A program made the position numbers and the translations under genes. DNA of 64,000 bases from JAEUOS01 sp040382235 (lineage in GTDB: Bacteria; Pseudomonadota; Gammaproteobacteria; Burkholderiales; JAEUOS01), in NCBI GenBank assembly GCA_040382235.1, contig JBEIFV010000014.1, positions 1 through 64,000 on the forward strand, given 5' to 3'. The notes under the pieces are model-generated. The model ran no database searches and was not told the DNA's origin. It worked only from the letters and a program-made list of their open reading frames with translations. Every line of letters starts with the position of its first letter. The first letter of the stretch is position 1. Below are positions 35,545 to 45,848 of this stretch, one piece after another.

Positions 35545-36996
35545 TTAGGCGGTTCCGCCAACAGTGAGGCCGTCGATCCTCAATGTCGGCTGGCCGACGC
35601 CAACCGGTACGCTCTGACCATCCTTGCCACAGGTGCCCACGCCGCTGTCGAGCTTCATGTCGTTGCCGATCATTTTCACTCGCCTGAGTGCATCCGGCCC
35701 GTTGCCGATGATGGTGGCCCCCTTGACCGGATGCGTCACCCGCCCATCCTCGATGAGATAGGCTTCCGAAGCTGAAAAGACGAACTTGCCGCTGGTGATG
35801 TCAACCTGGCCACCGCCGAAGTTCCTGGCGTAAAGCCCTTTTTTCACTGAACGAATGATCTCTTCGGGTTCGCGGTCGCCGTTGAGCATGTAGGTGTTGG
35901 TCATGCGCGGCATCGGCACATGCGCGAATGATTCACGGCGACCGTTGCCGGTCGGCTTGACCTTCATCAGGCGCGCGTTGAGCGCATCCTGCATGTAGCC
36001 CTTGAGAATGCCGTCTTCAATCAGCGTGGTGCACTGCGTGCGATTGCCTTCATCATCAATGTTGAGCGACCCGCGTCGATCGGCGATGGTGCCGTCATCG
36101 ACCACGGTCACGCCGCGTGCCGCCACCCGCTCACCGACCCGCCCGGAAAACGCCGAGGAGCCTTTGCGGTTGAAATCGCCTTCCAGTCCGTGGCCGATGG
36201 CCTCATGCAGCAGAATCCCCGGCCAGCCGTTGCCGAGCACCACATTCATGGTTCCAGCCGGGGCCGCCTGCGCCTTGAGATTGGTCAGGGCGGCATGCAC
36301 CGCCTGCCTGGCGTAATCAAGCAGGATTTCGTCATTGAAATAGCCATAGTCGAAGCGACCGCCACCACCGGCGCCGCCCGACTCGCGGTGGCCATTTTCC
36401 TCGGCGATCACGGTGATCGAAAGCCGCACCAGAGGCCGTACATCGGCCGCCAGCACGCCATCACTGCGCGCGACCAGCACCACTTCATAGGTGCCGCCCA
36501 GCGAAGCCATGACCTGGGTGACGCGCCCATCCAGTCCGCGCGCCATCTTCTCGATGCGCTCCAGAAGCCGCACCTTGACATCGGCATTCAGCGACACCAG
36601 AGGGTCGGCAGCAGCATACAGCCGTCGCGCGACACCCGCCGCCGCTTTAACGCTTCTGGACTGGCCTTGACGGCCAATCGCGGCGGTGGCACCCGCCGCG
36701 TCCTGCAAGGCTTTCAAGGAGATATCGTCGGAATAGGCGAACGCGGTCTTCTCACCGCTGATCGCGCGTACGCCCACGCCCTGCTCGATGTTGAAGCTGC
36801 CCGACTTGACGATACCTTCTTCGAGGCTCCAGCCCTCCGAGCGCGCATACTGGAAGTACAGGTCGGCATAGTCGATGCGGCGCGCAAACATCGAATCCAG
36901 CACCCGGGTGAGATTCGATTCGTCCAGCCCGTAGGGCGTCAATAGTAACGAGCGCGCATCGGCCAAATGTGCAATATCAGGTGAAACTGCTTTCAC
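35545..36996 (-). CDS. tldD: Metalloprotease TldD
   Basis: A 483-aa zinc protease of the TldD/PmbA family; in E. coli TldD and TldE act together to trim peptides such as microcin B17 and the antitoxin CcdA. The zinc motif HEAIGH (HExxxH) is near residue 264, in PGILLHEAIGHGLEGD. The N-terminal domain has LYFQYARSEGWSLEEG and the C-terminal one GKFVFSASEAYLIEDG and the conserved GVGTCGKDGQSVPVGVGQP with the third zinc ligand cysteine. The partner pmbA/tldE is not in the window. It lies 14 bases upstream of the CHAD gene on the same strand. Confidence 0.95.
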   Translation of the reverse strand: MKAVSPDIAHLADARSLLLTPYGLDESNLTRVLDSMFARRIDYADLYFQYARSEGWSLEEGIVKSGSFNIEQGVGVRAISGEKTAFAYSDDISLKALQDAAGATAAIGRQGQSRSVKAAAGVARRLYAAADPLVSLNADVKVRLLERIEKMARGLDGRVTQVMASLGGTYEVVLVARSDGVLAADVRPLVRLSITVIAEENGHRESGGAGGGGRFDYGYFNDEILLDYARQAVHAALTNLKAQAAPAGTMNVVLGNGWPGILLHEAIGHGLEGDFNRKGSSAFSGRVGERVAARGVTVVDDGTIADRRGSLNIDDEGNRTQCTTLIEDGILKGYMQDALNARLMKVKPTGNGRRESFAHVPMPRMTNTYMLNGDREPEEIIRSVKKGLYARNFGGGQVDITSGKFVFSASEAYLIEDGRVTHPVKGATIIGNGPDALRRVKMIGNDMKLDSGVGTCGKDGQSVPVGVGQPTLRIDGLTVGGTA

Positions 36997-37103
36997 GGGG
37001 TAGCTCCTGGAGGAAACATGTGAACGAACTCGTCATTATCCTAGCTTCGGCCGACATGTGCTTGCAGATGGAGCCAGGCCGCGCGCATTTCCGACCCCGC
37101 AGG

Positions 37104-37943
37104 TCACAGGGTTCGATGCGCCAGCGCCGGCAGACTTTCACGGCACGCGGCCACATGATCGAGGTCGATTTCGCCCGTGATCACACCGGCTCCCTCAGTC
37201 AATTCGGCCTTGATCTCGCCCCAGGGATCGATCAGCATCGTGTGGCCGTGGGTGCGCCGGCCGTTCAGGTGCAGGCCGCCCTGCGCAGGCGCCAGCACAT
37301 AGGCAAGATTTTCGATCGCCCGCGCGCGCAATAGCGTCTCCCAATGCGCCCGCCCGGTGGTCGCGGTGAACGCCGACGGCACCAGCATCAGGTCGCAATG
37401 CCCCAGCGCCCGGTAAAGTTCGGGAAACCGCAGGTCATAGCAGACCGACAGGCCCAGCCTGCCGAACGGCGAATCGATCGCCACCGGCGCATTGTCGCCG
37501 TGCACGATGGTGCGGGCTTCATCGAATTGCTCGACCACAGCATCATCCTGGACCCGCTTGAAACCAAACAGGTGAATCTTGTCGTAGCGCGCCGCCAGCG
37601 CCCCCCGGTTGTCAAACACCAGGCAAGTGTTGAGAATGCGGCTGTTCGAACCGCAGTCAATCGGCAAGGTGCCGCCCACCAGCCAGATGTTGTGACGCGC
37701 GGCCATCTCCGCCAGCCAAGCCTGGATCGGCCCGCCATGGTGGCCTGGCGTGAATTGCTCGCGCGCATCGACCTTGTCGGTTTCCTTGCGGCCCAGGATG
37801 CAAAAATACTCCGGCAACGCTACCAGGCGAGCACCCTCACCCGCCGCGCGCGCGATCAATTCGCCGGCAGTTGCAAGGTTGTCCGCCACTATTGGCGTCG
37901 ACACCATCTGAATCGCAGCGACCCTGTTTTTTCGGCTTGTCAC
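37104..37943 (-). CDS. Carbon-nitrogen hydrolase (Nit1/YbeM-like deaminated-glutathione amidase)
   Basis: A 279-aa nitrilase-superfamily amidase. The catalytic triad is complete: E45 in VALPEYF, K122 in RYDKIHLFGF and C168 in SVCYDLRFPELYR. CYDLRFPELYR followed by SAFTATTGRAHWETLLRARAIEN is characteristic of the Nit1/YbeM branch, which hydrolyses deaminated glutathione, a repair reaction. Its ATG overlaps the yhdP stop by four bases (ATGA), so the two genes are co-translated, an order common in proteobacteria (yhdP - nitrilase - tldD). Confidence 0.92.
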   Translation of the reverse strand: MTSRKNRVAAIQMVSTPIVADNLATAGELIARAAGEGARLVALPEYFCILGRKETDKVDAREQFTPGHHGGPIQAWLAEMAARHNIWLVGGTLPIDCGSNSRILNTCLVFDNRGALAARYDKIHLFGFKRVQDDAVVEQFDEARTIVHGDNAPVAIDSPFGRLGLSVCYDLRFPELYRALGHCDLMLVPSAFTATTGRAHWETLLRARAIENLAYVLAPAQGGLHLNGRRTHGHTMLIDPWGEIKAELTEGAGVITGEIDLDHVAACRESLPALAHRTL

Positions 37944-40900
37944 TTGCCGTCCTCTCCTGTCGCTCGTGGCGGCGCGGGGCGCGGCGGGACCGCCGGCGCT
38001 TGCGCGCCACCCTGCTCGCCTCCCGCGCCGGCCTGACCGATCTGCGTGTTCTGAATGCGCGCTGTTTTCGGGTCCGCCCAGGTACCGCTGATCACATACT
38101 CGAACGAAAACGCACGCGAAAGCGGGTCCTTGAGAATCCTTTGCGCGAGATAAGTGGCCAGCCCCAGAATTGGATTGCCCAGCAAGGCGGTGACCACCGA
38201 GCCCATGCCGCCGGAAAGATCCGGCAACACCACCACCCGCAAACCCTGTGTTTCCTTGACCAGGTCAACCTCGCCATTCATCAGCACCGCGGCGGTGACT
38301 CCGGTCATTTTGAAATCCGTGGTCGACAGCACACCGCGCTCGATCTTGCTTGAGGCCGATACCAGATCGAAGGCGAAACCTTCGGAAAAGACATCTCGAA
38401 AATCAAGCGCCAGACGGCGCGGCAATGCCTGCAGGCTCATGATGCCCAACAACTTGCCGACGCCGGGATCGGCCTTCAGAAACTGCCCTTTCTCGACCCG
38501 CAGCGCGATATTGCCGGAAAGGCTCGGATAGTCGAGCGCCAGGGGCGAGCCTTCCCAGGCGACGTTGCCTTCCAGCCTGCCGCTGCCGTTGCGCACCGTC
38601 CCCGGGAAGCCCAGGCGATCCAGCAGCCTGCCGGCATCGTAGGCCTCAAGGGTGAAGTCGAGCGCCAGCCTGCGCCGGGTATCGCCGATGCGCCGCGCCC
38701 GCCAAGCCCCGGAACCCGCCAACACACCGTCGGCGTTGGCCAGGTTCAAGCGCTGGATACGCCACTCATTGCCCGCGTTGATGGCCACCAGTTCGAGCTT
38801 CCCGAGCTTTTTCTCGCCGACCTCGAAGGCGTCGATCACGACATCGACAGCGGGCAGCTCCTGGGCAAGACGATCCATGGGCGTGTCGTCGCGCGGTTCC
38901 TGGCGCGCCAGGTTGGCGGGGATGAACAGGTTCCTGAGGCGAGCGGTAAAGCGGCCGTTGTCACGCCCGCTCCCGCCTTGAAACGTCAGATTGCCATTGG
39001 CTTCCTGCGACGCCAGGTTCGCAACCCATGCACTTCCTTCCTGCGAAATACCGAGCCTTACCTGCGACAAGCGCTTGCCGTACACATCCAGCACATCGGC
39101 CTTGAGATTGGCCTGCACCGGCATGTAGCCTGCCAGAGCCGCCGGCGCCGCGTTGGCGACCAACGCGCCCTGGGGTGAAGACGGCGCGGACCAGCGGCTA
39201 TCGAAAAGCCTGGCCTTGATCTGCTCGATGTCGATGTTGGTCGCCGTCACGTTCAAGGCCAGCCCGGCTCGCGGCAGCGCCGGCAGGGTGTCGCCCACCG
39301 CCACGGCAGCGCGCGCAAAACGCATCTCCCCCCCTTCGAGGCGACGCTGCACCCGCGCATTCAAAACCCGCCCGAGACTGATCGTGATTTCGTCGTCGTT
39401 ACGTGTACCCGGCAAGGCGGTCTTGGCCAGGCGCAAGGGCCAGGCATCGGCTGCCACCTTCCCGAACGGCGCCGGCAGGTCGATGGCGACGCCGGCGAGA
39501 TTGGACTCCACGCTCAATTCGCCGGTCTTCTTGCGCACGTTGATTGCCGCCCGCCAAGCGGTGCTCCCTGACATCGCTGCCAGCAGGGGGTCGCTGATCC
39601 AGCTGCGCAGCCCCGGCAGGGTCAGATTGCCACCCGCTGTCAGCGCGATGGTGCCGTCGCCGCGGCTGGCTCCTGCAAGAGTGAACTGCCCGCCAAGCGC
39701 ATCGCCGCGCACGTTGCGCAAGCTGACCCCGCTTTCGGTGAATGCAACGACGCCACTGGTCCTGGCCAGCAGTGGCAGGTCCGCATCGACCTTCACGTCG
39801 TTGTTGGTGATCTGATATTGCCCGCTCAAACGTATCTTCTCGACCTCATCCAATGGCAGCGAAAGACTCAGGCTGAGCCTGCCGGCCCCGCTCGCACGGA
39901 TGGTATCGGTGTAGCCGTCGAACATGCGATCAAGCGGACTTTCGTCGATGAATTGCAGAAACGCCTGGGTGGGCCCCTCGGCCGCGCCCTGCACATCAAC
40001 CACCAGGCGCGCCGCATCGAGGTCGGGTATGCGTGCCTCGACGCGCCCCAGCCTGGCAAGGCCGACATTGCCCGGCGCGTTGCCGCGAAACTCCAGGGCA
40101 CTGCGATCGAAAATCAGATCACCCTTGACGTTTTCGATGCGCGGCCAGCCGCTCGCATACAGGAAACTCGCGTCGGAGAGCTTCAAGGCGACGCGAAAAT
40201 TGCCGCGTTTCGGGTCCTTGAATGGAAAGTCCTGCAGGTTTCCCTTGAGGTAGAAAACGCCCTCATCCACGCGGCCTTTCTCGATCGCAGCCTGCACCCA
40301 GGATCGCGTGGCCTTCATGTGCTTGGGCAGGTAGCGATGTGCCCGCGCACCCTGGCCACGCGCAAGCTTGGCATTGAGCTCCAAGTAGCCCGGAGTACCG
40401 GGTTCGGTGCGATACACAAACTGCGCAGTTCCTGCCGCATCCTGGTTGGAAAATGCCGCGTTGTCGGTGCGCAGCTCCAGTTTGCCGTTCGGATGCGACC
40501 ATCCCAGTTGCGCGGTCAGCATGTCGAAGTCAAGCTTCGGGTCCTCGAACAGTTGCGGCAACAGGACCACGGCATTGCGGCTGGCGAGCGTCAGCGTGCC
40601 GCCCTTTTCGCTGGCGACAACTGTTCCGGAAAGCTTGGCGAAACCCGGAACCGGTCCGCGCGCGTCCAGCGAGAGATCGAAAAACCGCCCGCGAGCGCTA
40701 TAGGACACCGGCTTTTCAAACTCGCCACGCCACGACAGTCGAAAATCGAATACCGAGCCGCGCGGATTGAATTCGCCCAATGTCTTGCGGAACTGCGCAT
40801 CAAGCGGCAAATGCTCGAGCAACTTGGCCAGGGGTTCCAGATCGAGCGAATTGGCCTCCAGTTCGACTTCCTGCGGCTTGGCGGCACGCGCGCTAATGGT

Positions 40901-41995
40901 CTTCATCGAAAAATCCGCCGGCGCCAGGCTGATCCCATCGTTGGTGGTCAGAGAAACCTGCCGCCCGCTGAGCTCGAAACCGGTCACCTGCTTTTCGCCG
41001 ATCCGCACGAAGCCAAGCGCGGTGCCGCCACTGGCAATCTCGCGCAGACCAATGCGACCGGATACACGCGCAAGCTCCAACACCGGCAATTCGCGCTCAA
41101 GGCGCCCCTGCACATTGGCCAGGCCTATGTCGCTGGTGAAGTACTCAAGATGATCGCCGTCGAAGCCAAGCCACGCCCGCACGCTGCCGGTTCCGGAACG
41201 GATATCCACCGGGTAGTCGATCCATGCGCGCCACGCGGCCAAGTCGATGTACTTGAGGTCGGCATACAGTGCGCCACGCCATTGGCGCAAGCGGGCCAAT
41301 GAATCGCCGTAAAGGTCGGCGCGCAGATCCAGTCGCGAAGCCAATTCACGTGGGGGATCGGCGACAAAACCGAACCGATGGCGTGCGCCGGAGCTCTCCA
41401 GCACGGTGCGGATATTCGACAGTACGAGCTCCGGAGCGCCGCGCAGTTCGTCGTTCCAGCGCAATTTCGATTCCGCGATAACGATGCGCCGCTGCCCGAG
41501 AATCCAATCGGACAGCCCGGTACCGTCCGGCTGATCATTGATTTCGATACCACCGACCACAAACGTTCCACCGCGGGTGCGGCGGATATCAAGCTCGGCC
41601 CCGGTGACTTCCAGCGCGTGCAGGCGCAACTCACGCATCGGCGCCGACCACCAGGAGACAGTGAGCGAAACATAGGGCAAGGAAAGCGCCGGCCGCCCCT
41701 GACGGTCGTACAGCCGTACGTCGGTCAAATCCAGATCTGGATGCAAGCCGTCCCAGCCGGCATCGATGCGGCCAATCGTCACCTTGCTGCCGAGGCTGCG
41801 CGACAACGCACTTTCGATCGACGGCCGATAATTCTCGGCGTTCGGCAAAATCGCATACCGCAGCAGAATGAAAGTCAGCGCGACCACGAAGAAAACCGCC
41901 CAGATCAACCACTCGGTCAGCCGGAATACGCGTGCAAGCGCACGGCGCCATCGGGAGACACCGGAGAGGGTTTGCGTGGTGCTTGCTGCGTCCAT
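37940..41995 (-). CDS. yhdP: YhdP-family AsmA-like envelope protein
   Basis: A ~1351-aa bridge-like protein thought to move phospholipids between inner and outer membranes. One N-terminal membrane anchor is seen (LTEWLIWAVFFVVALTFILLRYAIL). The rest is a long repetitive beta structure with the AsmA-type end (GNIALRVEKGQFLKADPGVGKLLGIMSLQALPRRLALDFRDVFSEGFAFD) and a C-terminal VVLPDLSGGMGSVVTALLGNPILGL. A proline/alanine/glutamine-rich tail ends the protein. I start at MDAASTTQ; a TTG five codons upstream is possible. It is divergent from glnE, with about 80 bases between the two starts. Confidence 0.93.
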   Translation of the reverse strand: MDAASTTQTLSGVSRWRRALARVFRLTEWLIWAVFFVVALTFILLRYAILPNAENYRPSIESALSRSLGSKVTIGRIDAGWDGLHPDLDLTDVRLYDRQGRPALSLPYVSLTVSWWSAPMRELRLHALEVTGAELDIRRTRGGTFVVGGIEINDQPDGTGLSDWILGQRRIVIAESKLRWNDELRGAPELVLSNIRTVLESSGARHRFGFVADPPRELASRLDLRADLYGDSLARLRQWRGALYADLKYIDLAAWRAWIDYPVDIRSGTGSVRAWLGFDGDHLEYFTSDIGLANVQGRLERELPVLELARVSGRIGLREIASGGTALGFVRIGEKQVTGFELSGRQVSLTTNDGISLAPADFSMKTISARAAKPQEVELEANSLDLEPLAKLLEHLPLDAQFRKTLGEFNPRGSVFDFRLSWRGEFEKPVSYSARGRFFDLSLDARGPVPGFAKLSGTVVASEKGGTLTLASRNAVVLLPQLFEDPKLDFDMLTAQLGWSHPNGKLELRTDNAAFSNQDAAGTAQFVYRTEPGTPGYLELNAKLARGQGARAHRYLPKHMKATRSWVQAAIEKGRVDEGVFYLKGNLQDFPFKDPKRGNFRVALKLSDASFLYASGWPRIENVKGDLIFDRSALEFRGNAPGNVGLARLGRVEARIPDLDAARLVVDVQGAAEGPTQAFLQFIDESPLDRMFDGYTDTIRASGAGRLSLSLSLPLDEVEKIRLSGQYQITNNDVKVDADLPLLARTSGVVAFTESGVSLRNVRGDALGGQFTLAGASRGDGTIALTAGGNLTLPGLRSWISDPLLAAMSGSTAWRAAINVRKKTGELSVESNLAGVAIDLPAPFGKVAADAWPLRLAKTALPGTRNDDEITISLGRVLNARVQRRLEGGEMRFARAAVAVGDTLPALPRAGLALNVTATNIDIEQIKARLFDSRWSAPSSPQGALVANAAPAALAGYMPVQANLKADVLDVYGKRLSQVRLGISQEGSAWVANLASQEANGNLTFQGGSGRDNGRFTARLRNLFIPANLARQEPRDDTPMDRLAQELPAVDVVIDAFEVGEKKLGKLELVAINAGNEWRIQRLNLANADGVLAGSGAWRARRIGDTRRRLALDFTLEAYDAGRLLDRLGFPGTVRNGSGRLEGNVAWEGSPLALDYPSLSGNIALRVEKGQFLKADPGVGKLLGIMSLQALPRRLALDFRDVFSEGFAFDLVSASSKIERGVLSTTDFKMTGVTAAVLMNGEVDLVKETQGLRVVVLPDLSGGMGSVVTALLGNPILGLATYLAQRILKDPLSRAFSFEYVISGTWADPKTARIQNTQIGQAGAGGEQGGAQAPAVPPRPAPPRATGEDGK

Positions 41996-42074
41996 AGCTT
42001 CACTGGTCAATGTAGCATAGGCCGCGCTTTGGATAATGGATGCACCACAACGCAGGCAATCAAGGAATTTTCAT

Positions 42075-44753
42075 TTGGAAACAAACACTTCGGAATCCCC
42101 TTCCATCCCGCATGGCAGATTCTTCAGTGCTTATGCGCGGGCGCAACTTGCGGCCAGGCCCGATTTGGCCGAAACACTGGCGCGGCTGTCGGCGCAAAAG
42201 CTTGATGCATCCGGCATTGCGAACCTGATAGGCGAGGCACTTGGTGCGCGAGGCGGTGACCTGCCACGTGCGTTGCGCGATGTACGCCGCATCGTCATGC
42301 TGGTGATCATGGAGCGCGACCTGGCGGGCTTAGCCGATCTGTCCGAGGTGACTCAAGCGATGTCCGCACTGGCGGAGCAGGCCATTGGCGCCGCCCTTGC
42401 CGCAGCGGTAGCGGAGCTGGCGCCGCGCCTGGGCACACCCATGGGCGCCGATAGCGACTTGCCGCAAACCCTGCATGTGGTCGGCATGGGCAAGCTGGGC
42501 GGACATGAACTCAATGTGTCGTCCGACATCGACCTTATTTTCTTGTACCCGGAGGAAGGCGAAACCCGCGGCGGGACCGTCAGTGTCGGCAATCGGGAGT
42601 TTTTTGGTCAGGTTGGCAGGCGCGTGATCGCGACGCTTTCGGAAGCAACGGCAGAAGGCTACGTTTTCCGTGTCGACATGCGCCTGCGGCCCTGGGGCGA
42701 CGGCCCTCTGGCGATGGGCTTTGAGGCTCTCGAAAACTATCTGGTCGCCCAGGGTCGTGACTGGGAACGCTACGCATGGATCAAGGCCCGGGTGCTCACT
42801 GGAGACCGCGCCGGCGAACTGATGACCATGGTCACGCCTTTCGTGTACCGGCGCTACCTGGACTTTGGCTCGATCGAGTCTCTCAAAGGTCTGCACGCGC
42901 AGATCAGTCGCGAAGTTGCAAGGCGCGAACTGGATGACCATGTAAAGCTGGGGCCGGGTGGCATCCGTGAAATCGAATTCGTGGCGCAGGCACTGCAACT
43001 GATACGCGCCGGCCGCGACGCGCGGCTGCGCCTGCGGCCTACCGTATCGGCGTTGAAGGCGCTGGCTGAACTGGGCCTTTTGCAAGCTATGGCGGTAAGC
43101 GAATTGACGGCCGCCTACAATTTCCTGCGCCGGGTCGAGCATCGCCTGCAGTACGCGAACGACCAGCAAACCCACATGCTGCCGGCTTCGCAGGAAGCGC
43201 GTTTGCAGCTGGCACAAGCCATGGGATGCGCTGACTGGCCAGGCTTCATGATGCTGCTCGACGCGCACCGCGGCAGGGTGCGGCGACACTTCGAACACGT
43301 GTTGGGCGACCCCGCGCCGGCGCTGCCCGGCAACGACGCGGTTCCCCTCGCGCAACGCCTGCAAGGCGCGGGATTCACCCAAGCCGACGAACAGGCCCGC
43401 CTGATCGACGCCACTTTCAGTGGCGCCAAGATCCGGCGCCTGGCCGAAAGTTCGCGCCAACGTTTGGACGCGCTGCTGCCGCGCTTGATTGATGCCGCCG
43501 GCAGCACAGCGGCACCGGATGTGACCCTGCCGCGCCTGCTCGGCTTCATCGAAAGCATCGCCTCGCGCGCGAGCTATCTTTCCCTGCTGTCACAGTCCGC
43601 GCCTGCGCTCACGCGACTGGCACGCCTGCAGGGCGCCTCCGACTGGGCTTCGCGTTATCTGACACTGCATCCGATCCTGCTTGACGAACTCATAGACGAG
43701 CAAACACTGTATGGGGCGCCCGACATGGCAGGGTTCTCGGCCGATGCGGAAGCCCAGATCGCCGCCTGCGGCGATGACCTGGAAGCGCAGATGAACGCCT
43801 TGCGGGAAACCCACCACACCGCGGTGTTCCGCCTGCTGGCGCAAGACGTACAGGGCCTGCTTACCGTGGAGACCCTGGCCGATCATTTGTCGGAACTGGC
43901 GGACCGCACACTGGCCATCGCGCTTGCGCAAGCCTGGGCGGCGTTGAAGTCGCGCCACAGCGATACGCCGGAATTCGCGGTGATCGCCTATGGCAAGCTG
44001 GGTGGCAAGGAGCTTGGCTATGCATCGGACCTGGACCTGATCTTCATCTATGACGACGACCATGAAAAGGCAGCGGAAACCTATGCCCGCCTGGCGCAGC
44101 GCCTGATCACCTTCATCGATACCCAGACCACTTCCGGCCGCCTGTTCGAAGTCGACACCCGCCTGCGTCCCGATGGCGCCAGTGGCCTGTTGGTCACGAG
44201 CATGGCCGCGTTTGCCGACTATCAGCGCAGGCGTGCCTGGGCGTGGGAGCATCAGGCTCTCACCCGCGCCCGCTTTTGTGCCGGCAGTGCGCGCGTTGGT
44301 GCCGCCTTCGAAGAGGAGCGCCGTCACATACTGGCGCTACCGCGCGCAGCCGACAAGCTGCGGGCCGAGGTGCGCGCCATGCGCGAGAAAATGCATGCCG
44401 GCCACCCGAATCGTTCAGGTCAGTTCGACCTCAAGCACGACGCCGGAGGCATGATCGATATCGAGTTTTGCGTGCAAACCCTGGTGCTGCTGCATGCCCG
44501 TGACAACCCACGCCTGTTCGGCAATCTGGGCAACATCAGCCTGTTGCGTGAAGCTGGCGAGGCCGGACTGATCCCGGCGGAACTGGGCGCGGCCGCCGGC
44601 GACGCCTATCGCGCCTACCGCAGGTATCAACACGCGCTACGCCTCAACAACGCCGAGTTTGCGCGGGTTCCGCCCGCGCAGGTAAGCGCCGAAGCCGCCG
44701 TGGTCCGCAGCCTATGGCAAACCGTGCTTGGAAATGATGACTGCTGCGGATAA
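42075..44753 (+). CDS. glnE: Glutamine synthetase adenylyltransferase/deadenylase
   Basis: Bifunctional regulator that adenylylates and deadenylylates glutamine synthetase in response to PII and glutamine. The 892-aa protein has two nucleotidyltransferase domains, each with the catalytic pattern: GMGKLGGHELNVSSDIDLIFLY near residue 139 and AYGKLGGKELGYASDLDLIFIYDDD near 637, both GKLGG plus DxD. I prefer a TTG start (LETNTSESP) because AAGGA lies eight bases upstream; an ATG at 42036 in the same frame lacks a ribosome site. It is divergent from yhdP and convergent with azlD. Confidence 0.95.
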   Translation: METNTSESPSIPHGRFFSAYARAQLAARPDLAETLARLSAQKLDASGIANLIGEALGARGGDLPRALRDVRRIVMLVIMERDLAGLADLSEVTQAMSALAEQAIGAALAAAVAELAPRLGTPMGADSDLPQTLHVVGMGKLGGHELNVSSDIDLIFLYPEEGETRGGTVSVGNREFFGQVGRRVIATLSEATAEGYVFRVDMRLRPWGDGPLAMGFEALENYLVAQGRDWERYAWIKARVLTGDRAGELMTMVTPFVYRRYLDFGSIESLKGLHAQISREVARRELDDHVKLGPGGIREIEFVAQALQLIRAGRDARLRLRPTVSALKALAELGLLQAMAVSELTAAYNFLRRVEHRLQYANDQQTHMLPASQEARLQLAQAMGCADWPGFMMLLDAHRGRVRRHFEHVLGDPAPALPGNDAVPLAQRLQGAGFTQADEQARLIDATFSGAKIRRLAESSRQRLDALLPRLIDAAGSTAAPDVTLPRLLGFIESIASRASYLSLLSQSAPALTRLARLQGASDWASRYLTLHPILLDELIDEQTLYGAPDMAGFSADAEAQIAACGDDLEAQMNALRETHHTAVFRLLAQDVQGLLTVETLADHLSELADRTLAIALAQAWAALKSRHSDTPEFAVIAYGKLGGKELGYASDLDLIFIYDDDHEKAAETYARLAQRLITFIDTQTTSGRLFEVDTRLRPDGASGLLVTSMAAFADYQRRRAWAWEHQALTRARFCAGSARVGAAFEEERRHILALPRAADKLRAEVRAMREKMHAGHPNRSGQFDLKHDAGGMIDIEFCVQTLVLLHARDNPRLFGNLGNISLLREAGEAGLIPAELGAAAGDAYRAYRRYQHALRLNNAEFARVPPAQVSAEAAVVRSLWQTVLGNDDCCG

Positions 44754-44784
44754 ATTCTGCGGGTGACCGCTGCGGGGAGCCGGA

Positions 44785-45129
44785 TCATCCTGCCAGACGC
44801 TGCAATCCGTGCAACGCCACCATCCCGACTGAAATCGCCAGCACTGAACTATGCGTCAGTATCGCGACTATGAGGCCGCTCAGACCCGCAATCAGTCGGA
44901 TGTTATCCAGCGAAACGACTATCTGGCCTTGATGCAGGAACAAATCGGGAATGGCGATCGCACTGAGGGCTGCGGCCGGCGCGAAGCGCAGGGCGCGTTG
45001 CCAGCCTTGCGGCAGTTGGAATCGATCCGAAACGATGAACAGCGCGGCCCGGTTCAGGTAGGTGGCCATGGCCATGCCCAGGATGATGCCCCACAGCGCC
45101 CAGCCATACTCGTTCACATGATTGATCAC
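44785..45129 (-). CDS. azlD: AzlD-family branched-chain amino acid exporter, small subunit
   Basis: A 114-aa membrane protein with four hydrophobic helices (EYGWALWGIILGMAMATYLNRAALFI; APAAALSAIAIPDLFL; LIAGLSGLIVAILTHSSVLAISVGMVALHGL). It partners AzlC to export branched-chain amino acids or related compounds. The start is a GTG overlapping the azlC stop (GTGA), so it is translationally coupled; the same frame upstream is only antisense overlap. It ends 31 bases from the convergent glnE stop. Confidence 0.88.
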   Translation of the reverse strand: MINHVNEYGWALWGIILGMAMATYLNRAALFIVSDRFQLPQGWQRALRFAPAAALSAIAIPDLFLHQGQIVVSLDNIRLIAGLSGLIVAILTHSSVLAISVGMVALHGLQRLAG

Positions 45130-45848
45130 CTTGCATTCCCCGCAATCGCGCGTTCGGCCAGCGCACCGGCGGCAATGCCGGCGATTGCCCCGCATACCAG
45201 ACCCAGCTTCATCGGCAACGCGGCGGCGGCGAGGGAAACCCCGCCGCCGACGGCAGCGGCGATCAATTCGGGCCGGCTGCGCACGAAAGGACCCATCAGC
45301 GCGAGTATCCCCAATGTCGCGGCAAACTCCAGGCGCCATGCCGCCGGGACCTGAGCGCCCGCGTGGATTCCAGCGATGGTCGCAACGATCCATGTCAACG
45401 CCACCATGTTGCCACCCCCCAGGTAATACCAGTGGCGATACGGCAAGTCGGGGTGATCCGCCATCTTGCGCATGAAGAGAGCAAAGCCGGTATCGGTATT
45501 GAAATAGCCAAGCAGCAGCCGCCATGAAAGCGACAATTTGCGAAAGTGGGGAGCCGCCGCGGCGCTATAGATGACAAAGCGCAAACTGATGACCAGCGCG
45601 GTGAACACCACCACCAAAGGCGGCGCACCGACAACCATCAGCGGCAGGGCGGCGATCTGCGCCGTGCCGGAGAACACCAGCAGCGTTATTGCCACCGACT
45701 CCCAAAACGAAAGGCCGGCGGCTCGCGTGGCGATGCCCGTGACTATTCCGAAGGGCACGGTGCCGGCGAGAAAGGGAGATATCGCGAGCGCTCCGGCCAT
45801 GTAGGCCGTGCGCGGCGACTCACCGCCTTGCGAATGCGCCGCGTTCAT
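45126..45848 (-). CDS. azlC: AzlC-family branched-chain amino acid exporter, large subunit
   Basis: A 240-aa polytopic membrane protein. The signature near the N-terminus is ISPFLAGTVPFGIVTGIATRAAGLSFWESVAITLLVFSGTAQIAALPLM, typical of AzlC/YgaZ proteins, and LRFVIYSAAAAPHFRKLSLSWRLLLGY near residue 100 also matches. Its ATG overlaps the stop of the MFS gene (ATGA), and azlD overlaps its own stop, so MFS-azlC-azlD form a tightly coupled operon. Confidence 0.9.
   Translation of the reverse strand: MNAAHSQGGESPRTAYMAGALAISPFLAGTVPFGIVTGIATRAAGLSFWESVAITLLVFSGTAQIAALPLMVVGAPPLVVVFTALVISLRFVIYSAAAAPHFRKLSLSWRLLLGYFNTDTGFALFMRKMADHPDLPYRHWYYLGGGNMVALTWIVATIAGIHAGAQVPAAWRLEFAATLGILALMGPFVRSRPELIAAAVGGGVSLAAAALPMKLGLVCGAIAGIAAGALAERAIAGNAR

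Noticed and set aside
39818..41302. A 494-aa open frame on the plus strand
   Set aside because: Antisense to yhdP, no domain or ribosome site; shadow of GC-rich coding DNA.
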